Assembly: GCA_031549565.1 (NCBI GenBank)
Contig: JAVBPO010000180.1
Span: forward strand, 1 to 22,150
Source: JAVBSX01 sp031549565
GTDB taxonomy: Bacteria; Planctomycetota; Planctomycetia; Pirellulales; Thermoguttaceae
Length of the DNA stretch: 22,150 nt
Reading direction: 5' to 3'
A program made the position numbers and the translations under genes. The stretch's first letter is position 1; every line of letters begins with the position of its first letter. Below the pieces are notes generated by a model, which had not been told where the DNA came from, did not search any database, and saw nothing but the letters and a program-made list of their open reading frames with translations. Positions 1 through 6,422 of this stretch are shown here, in pieces.

Positions 1-309
1 CGAGTACTCGGAAACGACAAGACCGCGGGGCCAAATTCGATTCGACTCGAAAAATTGGCGAACACCGCGGTCTTCCGTTTGGGGAGGGACGCCTGAATTG
101 CCGACCAGCGGCCAAGTCAGCGTCAATACTTGGCCGGCGAACGTCGGATCGGTGAGCATCTCACAATATCCGACCATCGTCGTATTGAAAATCAGCTCAC
201 CCGACGTATTGCGGGGAGAGCCGAACGAAAACCCGTGATACTCGGTTCCATCCTCAAGAATCAATCGGGCTTTGGGACACGTTTCCGTGGGGGAAAAAGA
301 AGGATTCAT
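1..309 (-). CDS. carA: Carbamoyl-phosphate synthase small subunit, N-terminal part (runs off the left edge)
   Basis: CarA is the glutaminase subunit of cytosolic carbamoyl-phosphate synthase; it supplies ammonia to CarB for arginine and pyrimidine synthesis. The reverse strand from the ATG at 309-307 stays open to the window edge (103 codons). It matches the CarA N-terminal domain: ARLILEDGTEYHGFSFG at residues 14-30, then GELIFNTTMVGYCEMLTDP and FAGQVLTLTWPLVGNSGV. The glutamine amidotransferase domain with its catalytic Cys lies outside the window. No Shine-Dalgarno precedes the ATG, which is common in this window. It is last in a minus-strand series after the permease (80-bp gap) and could be co-transcribed or have its own start. 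The family call rests on recognised N-terminal motifs only. Confidence 0.88.
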   Translation of the reverse strand, partial: MNPSFSPTETCPKARLILEDGTEYHGFSFGSPRNTSGELIFNTTMVGYCEMLTDPTFAGQVLTLTWPLVGNSGVPPQTEDRGVRQFFESNRIWPRGLVVSEYS

Positions 310-370
310 TGCACGCTTTCCAGTCGATTAAGTACGGTGAACGGGACAAGTCCAAAAACGATTCGATTGT

Positions 371-388
371 AAACGGCGAGCCCCGTTT
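371..388 (-). terminator. Possible weak terminator at the end of the permease gene
   Basis: A perfect 6-bp stem (AAACGG at 371-376, CCGTTT at 383-388, 6-nt loop) sits directly after the permease stop codon. On the minus strand it is followed some 12 nt later by a run of five T. The stem is short and the T-run is not adjacent, so termination before carA would be partial at best. Confidence 0.25.
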
Positions 389-389
389 G

Positions 390-1265
390 TCAAGTTCGGC
401 CCCGGAACAAAATGATCAGCACGGATCCTGACACCATAATGAGCGACCCGCAGAATTTTTGGACGATATTGCGTTCGCGAAAAAAATGGTACCCGAAAAA
501 AACGCTCACGATCGCGGAAAGTTGAAAGAGCGCCAATGCGTAACCGACCGGCATCCGGTCGAACGCGTAGTTGGTCGACAACTGCATCGCACCGACGCAA
601 AACACGACGCCAGGAAGCCAACGGTAAAGCGAACGCGGAATCCTAACCGAGGTCGCCCGGCTTTTTCGAAACAGAAACGGAAGCGAAAAAATCGCCCCGA
701 ACCAGCACCAGGTGAGCAGCGAAAGCTCGGGCGTGGAGAGCTGGATCACCTTTTTGATGAACACCGCTTCGACTGCGCCGAAAATCATCGCGAGCAGACG
801 GTACTTGACGTCGGCTCGACGCAGCAAACGCCATGAAAAACGTTCGCCGGTTCCGTCCAGGACGTAATAGCTGCCGCCGATGATGAGCATGACGCCTAAA
901 CAGGCCGCGAGGTTCGGAATCTCGGCGAGAAGCATCGCTCCGACCAGAATCCCGACGACGGATTTATACGCGTTGATCGGACCGAGTACGGACAGTTCGC
1001 CGTACTTCATCGCAAGGACCAAAAAACCGTTTCCTAACGCTCCAAGCAACCCAACGATCGCGGCGTAACACCAGAACGACGGCGTCAGTCGAGTCCAGTC
1101 GACGAAAAGAGCATACGGAATCCCGGCAAGACTCAGAAACAGATACGTCGAAAACGACAGAATCAACGGATCGAAACCGCCGTCGGTCATTTTCTTTTGA
1201 AACACGTTGGCCAACGGATTAACGAAAATCCGTAACAGCAGCGCCAAAACGAGGGAAAGGCTCAA
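390..1265 (-). CDS. EamA/DMT-family membrane transporter
   Basis: This is a drug/metabolite-transporter-type permease of about 291 residues with roughly ten hydrophobic segments in two EamA-like halves. The first half ends in a typical stretch: GELSVLGPINAYKSVVGILVGAMLLAE, then a GVMLIIGGSYYVL helix. The second half closes with FFRERN and a final helix, MVSGSVLIILF. I chose the TTG at 1265-1263 because GAGGAG lies about 10 nt upstream and because the first hydrophobic helix starts there. The upstream in-frame ATG at 1373 would add 36 Arg-rich, non-membrane residues and overlap the preceding gene by about 90 bp. The substrate cannot be told; DMT members export metabolites or import sugars and amino acids. 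It follows the cyclase by 17 bp, so the two are probably co-transcribed. Confidence 0.82.
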   Translation of the reverse strand: MSLSLVLALLLRIFVNPLANVFQKKMTDGGFDPLILSFSTYLFLSLAGIPYALFVDWTRLTPSFWCYAAIVGLLGALGNGFLVLAMKYGELSVLGPINAYKSVVGILVGAMLLAEIPNLAACLGVMLIIGGSYYVLDGTGERFSWRLLRRADVKYRLLAMIFGAVEAVFIKKVIQLSTPELSLLTWCWFGAIFSLPFLFRKSRATSVRIPRSLYRWLPGVVFCVGAMQLSTNYAFDRMPVGYALALFQLSAIVSVFFGYHFFRERNIVQKFCGSLIMVSGSVLIILFRGRT

Positions 1266-1282
1266 CGGTAATGATCTCCTCG

Positions 1283-1975
1283 TCAATCGAGAATCGCGAC
1301 CGCGCGAACCGGACAGCCGTCGGCTCCTTCCACTTTCCACGGGAAGCAACTCAACGTGAACGTCGCGGGCCAAACCGGCAACTGATCCAGGTTCACCAGT
1401 CCTTCGAGAATCGTGACCGGCGGTTTATCGCGGAGCAAAATGCGATGACAGATCGCGTCCTCGCTCGCCGTATTCTCGTCTTCCGAGCGGATGCTTGAAA
1501 CCGACGGCGTTTCGAAACCGAGCAGCTTCATGTTATGCTTGACGATCCACTGGGCCGCTTCGGGCGTGAGCGACGGGAAGGAAGTGAAGTACTGACTTTC
1601 CCCGTACGCTTTTTCCCAGCCGGTGTGGATCAGGATCCGTTCTCCCATGCGAAACGCGTCGTCGTATTTGGCAAGCATGGCCGGCGTGATTTTCGCGGGA
1701 GTGCTGCGAAGTTTCCGGAGTGGTTCCGCCAACGAAATCACCGCCGCCGGTCCGAAAAATGTTTCCAGCGGAATCTGATCGGAGCTCCATCCGCGAGGCA
1801 CATAATGCAGCGGCGAATCGATGTGGGTTCCCAAATGGGATACCATTTTCCATTTCGACGTCTGGAATCCGTCCTTGGCGTAGGTCGCAACGGTTTCCAC
1901 TTCGAAACCGGGATCGCCGGGATAAACCGGCATACCGGGAATCAGCGTACGGGACAAATCGATCAGTTTCGGCAT
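1283..1975 (-). CDS. Cyclase / kynurenine-formamidase-like metal-dependent hydrolase
   Basis: This is a cyclase-family protein (PF04199 type) of 230 residues, related to kynurenine formamidase and isatin hydrolase, which hydrolyse amide or ring-amide bonds using a metal ion. The N-terminus KLIDLSRTLIPGMPVYPGDP is typical. The metal-binding signature HxGTHxDxPxH is intact as HLGTHIDSPLH, and the C-terminus ADGCPVRAVAILD matches the family's usual ending. I start at the ATG at 1975-1973. A longer frame to 2149 would add 58 unconserved residues and run into the end of dnaN. The exact substrate is unknown: no tryptophan-degradation genes are next to it. It is followed at 17 bp by a permease, which could carry its substrate or product; that is inference. 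Confidence 0.85.
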   Translation of the reverse strand: MPKLIDLSRTLIPGMPVYPGDPGFEVETVATYAKDGFQTSKWKMVSHLGTHIDSPLHYVPRGWSSDQIPLETFFGPAAVISLAEPLRKLRSTPAKITPAMLAKYDDAFRMGERILIHTGWEKAYGESQYFTSFPSLTPEAAQWIVKHNMKLLGFETPSVSSIRSEDENTASEDAICHRILLRDKPPVTILEGLVNLDQLPVWPATFTLSCFPWKVEGADGCPVRAVAILD

Positions 1976-2025
1976 GGGAGAGAAGAAGAAAAGATTTTCG
2001 CGGGCGGTCTCTATTCCGTAACCGG

Positions 2026-2054
2026 AGTCTACTTCAAATGAAAGAATTTCGCAA
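2026..2054 (-). promoter_or_regulatory. Possible promoter for the cyclase-permease pair
   Basis: On the minus strand TTGCGA (2054-2049) is separated by exactly 17 bp from TAGACT (2031-2026). Each hexamer matches the sigma-70 consensus at 4 of 6 positions. It lies in the 119-bp gap between dnaN and the cyclase start. Confidence 0.25.
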
Positions 2055-2094
2055 GTTTTGAAAAAAAGAAATCCGTCGTCTCTCCCACTTTGTT

Positions 2095-3195
2095 TTATGC
2101 CGAGATCGGCATGACGACGTACTCGTACCCGTCGTCGGTTTTCCAGCAAACCGGTTCGCCGGATGCGAGGAACGTGGAAACGCTTTTTTCCGATTCGAGA
2201 ACCCGGAGAAAATCAATGACGAACTTCGGATCGAGCCGCAGGACGATTTTCTCACCGCTATACGAAATCGGGAGTTCCACGGAAGATTCACCGACCTCTG
2301 CCCCGGACGCGTAAAGCTCCAGCTTGCCGTCGCTGAATGCGAAATCAACTCCCGGCTGCTTTTCCGAGGTGACGATCTGCGCCTGCCGAACGCCGGAAAG
2401 AAGAGCCCCGGCGATGATTTCCACTTCCTTGCGCCCTTCGATGTTCGGAATGATATTTTTCCAACGTGGAAATTTCCCTTCGATCAGCCGCGTGAAGACG
2501 ACCGTTTTTTCGGTTCCGAACACGCCGCGATTGGCGGAAACCGCGATTTTGATCGGTTCATCTTCCGCCGCGGCCCGCTCAATCAACGAGAGCGACTTCG
2601 TCGGAAAAATCGAGGAACCTTCCGGCTCGTGGTCGTTGACCGCTTCGGCGACGCCGGATTGGTGCGCCAAACGGCGCCCGTCGGTTGCGACGCAGCCGAG
2701 TTGGTCCGGTCCGAAGTCGAGATGTACGCCGCCCAGGGCATAGCGGGTACTGTCTTCGTCGGTCGCGAAGGTGGTTCGTTTGATCATTTCGCGGAAAATC
2801 TTGGACGAAATCGTGTGATACGAAGTTTCCTGAAACGGTTCGACTTCCGGAAAATCACTGACCGGCTGCGTCGGGAGCTGGAAACGGCTCCGGGCTCCCT
2901 GGATCAGCGTTTTCGCACTGTCGCCGGTGATCGTGAGGGTTTTATCACCGCTTTCCTGGAGGATCGATTTGACCAGTTTCGTCGGCAAAATCGCGTCCCC
3001 CGGCTCCAGGATTTCGCAACCGTCGACAACGGTTCGAATCCCCAATTCCGTGTCGGTTGCCATGAGGATCACGGCGTTCTTTTCGACCTTCAGCAGTACG
3101 TTTTGCAGAACCGGTTTGACGTCCCGAAGTGCCGCGACGGACGCCGCCAATTGAAACGCATGGGAAAACTTATCTCGTTCGCAACTGATTTTCAT
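2095..3195 (-). CDS. dnaN: DNA polymerase III sliding clamp (beta subunit)
   Basis: DnaN forms the ring-shaped dimer that tethers the replicative polymerase to DNA. The 366-residue length matches the family. The sequence opens MKISCERDKFSHAFQLAASVA, contains the domain-linking motifs ALGGVHLDF and VATDGRRLAH, and ends with the canonical YEYVVMPIS tail that forms part of the clamp's peptide-binding pocket. No upstream in-frame extension is plausible, and the ATG at 3195-3193 gives the standard N-terminus; no Shine-Dalgarno is visible. dnaA and recF are not next to it, so the ancestral dnaA-dnaN-recF order is not kept here. It is divergent from gnd across a 313-bp intergenic region. Confidence 0.97.
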   Translation of the reverse strand: MKISCERDKFSHAFQLAASVAALRDVKPVLQNVLLKVEKNAVILMATDTELGIRTVVDGCEILEPGDAILPTKLVKSILQESGDKTLTITGDSAKTLIQGARSRFQLPTQPVSDFPEVEPFQETSYHTISSKIFREMIKRTTFATDEDSTRYALGGVHLDFGPDQLGCVATDGRRLAHQSGVAEAVNDHEPEGSSIFPTKSLSLIERAAAEDEPIKIAVSANRGVFGTEKTVVFTRLIEGKFPRWKNIIPNIEGRKEVEIIAGALLSGVRQAQIVTSEKQPGVDFAFSDGKLELYASGAEVGESSVELPISYSGEKIVLRLDPKFVIDFLRVLESEKSVSTFLASGEPVCWKTDDGYEYVVMPISA

Positions 3196-3265
3196 CGTTA
3201 TAAATCGTTAGATCGTGAAGGGGGAAGGGAAGACGTGCTGCCGCAAGTTTCGTCGATTGAAGCGG

Positions 3266-3274
3266 AGTATACCA
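3266..3274 (-). promoter_or_regulatory. Extended -10 promoter candidate for dnaN
   Basis: Reading the minus strand, TGG then TATACT (3274-3266) forms an extended -10 (TGnTATACT) about 70 bp before the dnaN ATG. No good -35 box is seen, as is usual for extended -10 promoters. Confidence 0.4.
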
Positions 3275-3433
3275 AAAATCGGAACAAACCGATAGACACC
3301 CGCCCCGTTCACGGCGTGAGGCTTTCGCCGGAAGCCCTGTCCCCGAAAACGGGTTTCGCAAGTCAAACAGTACAAATTGCCGTCCCCACAAAAATTCGAG
3401 CATTTTCCTGATTCCATACGGGGAAGCATCGTG

Positions 3434-3461
3434 TTGTTTCCGTGAAGAGAGATGGTATAAT
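3434..3461 (+). promoter_or_regulatory. Promoter for gnd
   Basis: TTGTTT (3434-3439) is followed after 16 bp by a perfect TATAAT (3456-3461), preceded by TGG so that it is also an extended -10. The ATG of gnd lies 47 bp downstream. Confidence 0.65.
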
Positions 3462-3508
3462 TTTCGTTTCCAGGCGATTTTTCACAATTTTTCTTCTGAG
3501 AATTTCCA

Positions 3509-5029
3509 ATGTCGGAACAATATGATCTCGGTTTGATGGGCTTGGCCGTGATGGGCCAAAATCTTGTGCTTAATATGGTCGATCATGGGTTCAAGATCGC
3601 CGTGTTCAATCGGACGACGAGCAAAGTCGACGATTTCGCGAATCTGCCGGAAGTGAAATCGAAAGGGGACAAGCTCGTTGGAACACATTCGCTCAAGGAG
3701 CTGGTCGCGAAGTTGAAACGACCGAAGAAAGTGATGCTCATGATCCAGTCGAAAGACGCCGTACCCGCCCCGGAAATCGCGTTGTATCCGCAAGTCGCGG
3801 CGATCGACGCCGTGATCGAGGAACTGCTGCCGCTGCTGGAACCGGGGGATGTGATCATCGACGGCGGGAACACGCACTTTCGTGACACCGAGCGTCGTAC
3901 GAAATTCGTCGAATCCAAAGGGCTGCTCTACATCGGAACCGGCGTTTCCGGCGGCGAGGAAGGAGCACGTAAGGGACCGAGCATGATGCCGGGCGGAAGC
4001 GAAAAAGCGTGGCCGCTGGTCAAGGAGATTTTCCAGTCGATCAGCGCCAAAGTCGGCAAAAACAACGACATACCATGTTGCGAATGGGTCGGGCCGCGCG
4101 GGGCGGGGCATTACGTCAAAATGATCCACAACGGAATCGAGTACGGCGACATGCAGCTTATCTGCGAAGCGTACTGGATTCTCAAACACGCGCTCCATCT
4201 GACCAACGAGCACCTTTACGACGTGTTCGCCGAATGGAATCAGGGAGAACTCGATTCGTATTTGATCGAAATTACCCGGGACATTTTCACGGTGAAAGAT
4301 AAACAGACCGGAAATGATTTGGTCGACATGATCCTTGACACCGCCGGCGCGAAAGGAACCGGCAAATGGATGTCGCAACTGGCCCTCGACCTGGGAGCTC
4401 CGAGCACTCTGGTCACCGAAGCCGTGTACGCCCGATGCCTGTCCGCGATGAAAGACGCCCGCGTCCGCGCAAGCACCGTACTTTCCGGCCCCAAGTTTAG
4501 CCCCAATTCCGAAGGAATGGGCGTTCCCCCTGGAACGAGCGTCAAGGATTTCGTCGCCCAAGTTCGGCACGCGCTTTACGCGTCGAAAATCGTTTCGTAC
4601 GCCCAGGGTTACGTGCAAATGCAAACCGCGGCGAAGGAATACGATTGGCCGCTCGATTTCGGTTCGATCGCGATGCTCTGGCGCGGCGGTTGTATTATTC
4701 GTGCCGTATTTCTGGAGCGCATTCGGGAAGCGTTCGAGAAGAACGCGAACCTGGAGAACCTGCTTCTGGATCCGTATTTCGCCAACGCGGTCGCCTCGGC
4801 GCAAAGTTCGTGGAGAAACGTCGTGAAAACAGCGGTCGATTTGGGCATTCCCGCTCCGGCGTTCCTCTCGGCATTGGCGTACTACGACGGCTATCGCAGC
4901 CCGACGCTCCCGGCGAATCTGCTGCAAGCGCAACGGGATTACTTCGGCGCCCACACCTACAGCCGTACCGACAAACCCGGCGCAGGCCCGTTTCACGCCG
5001 ATTGGATAAACGAACGAAAATCAAGTTAG
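3509..5029 (+). CDS. gnd: 6-phosphogluconate dehydrogenase, decarboxylating
   Basis: Gnd oxidises 6-phosphogluconate to ribulose 5-phosphate and CO2 with NADP, the last oxidative step of the cytosolic pentose-phosphate pathway. The Rossmann start LGLMGLAVMGQNL is at residues 7-19 and DGGNTHFRDTERR at 118-130. The substrate loop GVSGGEEGARKGPSMMPGG is at 145-163. The catalytic segment GAGHYVKMIHNGIEYGDMQ carries the Lys at about 204 and the Asn at about 208. At 506 residues it is slightly longer than many bacterial Gnd proteins; an extra stretch lies around residues 83-100 (DAVPAPEIALYPQVAAID). A perfect extended -10 promoter lies 47 bp upstream. It stands alone: no zwf or pgl is nearby. Confidence 0.97.
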   Translation: MSEQYDLGLMGLAVMGQNLVLNMVDHGFKIAVFNRTTSKVDDFANLPEVKSKGDKLVGTHSLKELVAKLKRPKKVMLMIQSKDAVPAPEIALYPQVAAIDAVIEELLPLLEPGDVIIDGGNTHFRDTERRTKFVESKGLLYIGTGVSGGEEGARKGPSMMPGGSEKAWPLVKEIFQSISAKVGKNNDIPCCEWVGPRGAGHYVKMIHNGIEYGDMQLICEAYWILKHALHLTNEHLYDVFAEWNQGELDSYLIEITRDIFTVKDKQTGNDLVDMILDTAGAKGTGKWMSQLALDLGAPSTLVTEAVYARCLSAMKDARVRASTVLSGPKFSPNSEGMGVPPGTSVKDFVAQVRHALYASKIVSYAQGYVQMQTAAKEYDWPLDFGSIAMLWRGGCIIRAVFLERIREAFEKNANLENLLLDPYFANAVASAQSSWRNVVKTAVDLGIPAPAFLSALAYYDGYRSPTLPANLLQAQRDYFGAHTYSRTDKPGAGPFHADWINERKSS

Positions 5030-5031
5030 CG

Positions 5032-5051
5032 GCGGGCCTTGCCCCGCGTTT
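5032..5051 (+). terminator. Weak terminator-like hairpin after gnd
   Basis: GCGGG (5032-5036) pairs with CCCGC (5043-5047) across a 6-nt loop, starting 3 nt after the gnd stop, followed by G and three T. The stem is GC-rich but the T-run is short. Confidence 0.35.
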
Positions 5052-5145
5052 GTGATGTGATACGCTTCAAATATCCAACGACGATGCCCTACTTTGTATC
5101 GGGATCGAACGCGGAAATCGATTGACCCCAAACAACATTTATAAC

Positions 5146-5630
5146 TTATGACGCCGTTGTTTCTCCAGCGTTTTGATACCGGTGAAAGTTGTCCATCAAA
5201 AGTGTGCGCAGATCCTCGCGGTACTTCGTCCGACACTGAAAGAAGTTTTGGCATGACGCCAGAAAATCCTCGAACTTTTCGTAATACGTGTTGTACAAAA
5301 TCTTCTTCTTGAAAAACTTCCGCAGCCGCTCGATCACGTTCAAGTTCGGCGAACAGCCCGGCAAATAATGCAACCGTATTTTCGTACCCTTTAGCTTTTC
5401 GTGCAATCATTTCGATTTGTAATGGCTCGCGTTGTCCAGTATCACATGAATCACTTTGGCGTCAGGATATTTTTTTCCAACTTGCGGAACAGCCGCCGAG
5501 CCGAGCGATCGTCGATCGTCTTCGAGAAATCGACCGTCGTTTCCAACGTCGTGATGTCAACGGCAAAAATTTGGCTTGTCCTTTTGGGCGAGACGATTGA
5601 TTCTACCCCGGATTTCACCACGAGCGGCAT
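5146..5630 (-). pseudogene. Remnant of an IS630-family DDE transposase
   Basis: The C-terminal half of an IS630-type transposase is readable in two frames. The first reads AVDITTLETTVDFSKTIDDR and onward to RRLFRKLEK. The second reads KKYPDAKVIHVILDNASHYKSK, then a TGA (5409-5407), then HEKLKGTKIRLHYLPGCSPN, LNVIERLRKFFKKK, LYNTYYEKFEDF and on to the natural C-terminus. The second catalytic Asp (ILDNAS) and the final Glu (NVIER) survive. The frame changes at a run of seven A (T in plus orientation, 5470-5476), and TGA interrupts the second part. The N-terminal DNA-binding part is missing; a third-frame fragment (NSYEKKRGDTANLTGKDRRY, upstream to about 5715) may be more decayed transposase. 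No terminal inverted repeats could be found. It is almost certainly inactive and lies between gnd and groES. Confidence 0.85.
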
Positions 5631-5833
5631 GGAACTTAAACCCGTTTGCAGTATATCGCCTATCTTTTCCTGTCAAATTGGCAGTGTCGCCTCTCTTTTT
5701 TTCGTATGAATTCTACTATATTTCCCAAAATCCTTTGAAAATCCGGCGAATTCCTGACTTCTTCCGCAAAAAAAAATCTTTGGCTCGAAAATTGCGTCGC
5801 TAGTCTGCAAAATCTCATTTTTCATCGATTGTC

Positions 5834-5860
5834 AAAACATGATTAAAACAGTCGTGTTTA
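5834..5860 (+). promoter_or_regulatory. Inverted repeat with CIRCE-like geometry upstream of groES
   Basis: AAAACATGA (5834-5842) and TCGTGTTTA (5852-5860) form an imperfect 9-N9-9 inverted repeat with 7 of 9 positions pairing. The right arm overlaps a TATAAT (5859-5864), the likely groES -10. The spacing equals that of the HrcA operator CIRCE, but the sequence is not the CIRCE consensus. Confidence 0.35.
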
Positions 5861-5917
5861 TAATGGTGAATTCGTCTGTCAAACTATTCCAAAATCATTT
5901 CCCGGAGAAAATCGAAA

Positions 5918-6268
5918 ATGGTCAAAAAGAAAGAGGAATGCTCGGAAAACAAAGGCGGTTGCGATTGCAAAAAAGGCGGTATGAAATTCCAGCCGCTCGG
6001 TGATCGCGTCGTCATTCGTCGTGAAACGTCCGAAGAAAAAACGCAAGGCGGAATCTATCTGCCCGACTCCGCGAAAGACAAGCCGGCCCGGGGAACCGTC
6101 GTGAGCATCGGCGACGGACGCGTCTTGGACAATGGAAACCGTTCGCAGTTCCAGGTGAAAGAAGGTGATCGCGTCCTGTTCCTTTCCTACGCCGGTGAAG
6201 AGTTCAAAGTCGGCGACGACGAACTGCTCCTTATGCGTGAAAGCGATATTTTGGCAATAATTCAGTAG
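5918..6268 (+). CDS. groES: Co-chaperonin GroES with a Cys-containing N-terminal extension
   Basis: GroES is the heptameric lid of the GroEL folding chamber. The GroES fold begins at residue 22 (MKFQPLGDRVVIRRE). The mobile loop EEKTQGGIYLPDSAKDKP that binds GroEL is intact, as are RGTVVSIGDGR, GDRVLFLSYAGEEFKV and the end ESDILAIIQ. The first 21 residues (MVKKKEECSENKGGCDCKKGG) are an added Lys/Gly-rich segment with Cys at 8, 15 and 17. I keep the 5918 ATG because GGAG lies 10 nt upstream; the ATG at 5981 has only a weak GGCGG before it and would give a standard-length GroES. groEL follows 154 bp downstream. Confidence 0.93.
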   Translation: MVKKKEECSENKGGCDCKKGGMKFQPLGDRVVIRRETSEEKTQGGIYLPDSAKDKPARGTVVSIGDGRVLDNGNRSQFQVKEGDRVLFLSYAGEEFKVGDDELLLMRESDILAIIQ

Positions 6269-6273
6269 AAGGG

Positions 6274-6380
6274 AAAAGGGTGGAAGGGAAGAAGGGCACA
6301 GGTGATACCGTTTTTTCCGCTTCCCAGTCCTTTAACGGCCTCCGTAGAACCCTTCCTCCTTTATACCCTTCCACCCTTTT
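6274..6380 (+). repeat. Long hairpin between groES and groEL
   Basis: AAAAGGGTGGAAGGG at 6274-6288 is a perfect inverted match to 6366-6380, with four of five further matches outside the arms. Inside, GAAGGG/CCCTTC and CCGTT/AACGG can stack further, so most of the 154-nt gap can fold into one rod. There is no T-run right after the stem that would make it an efficient terminator, so it more likely affects processing, stability or attenuation. Confidence 0.7.
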
Positions 6381-6422
6381 ACCTTTTTTAAGAACACAAT
6401 CAACCTCAGGAGAAAACATATA

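Larger units (their letters stand above)
3196..3508. other. Divergent intergenic region between dnaN and gnd
   Basis: This non-coding stretch carries outward promoters for both genes. Near the dnaN start it has a purine-rich run (3214-3236). I see no convincing DnaA-box cluster or tRNA. Confidence 0.6.

Noticed and set aside
1266..1373. ATG start at 1373 for the permease
   Set aside because: It would overlap the cyclase by about 90 bp and add an Arg-rich stretch before the first membrane helix; the TTG at 1265 has a GAGGAG ribosome site.
3482..4996. 504-codon minus-strand ORF over gnd
   Set aside because: It is the exact antisense shadow of gnd in the same codon phase; the gnd reading matches a well-known enzyme along its full length.
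5021..5410. 129-codon minus-strand ORF after gnd
   Set aside because: It lies out of frame over the transposase remnant and the gnd terminator; no family resemblance.
5834..6422. Classical CIRCE operator for groES-groEL
   Set aside because: No TTAGCACTC-N9-GAGTGCTAA is present upstream of either gene; only the geometry is seen at 5834-5860.
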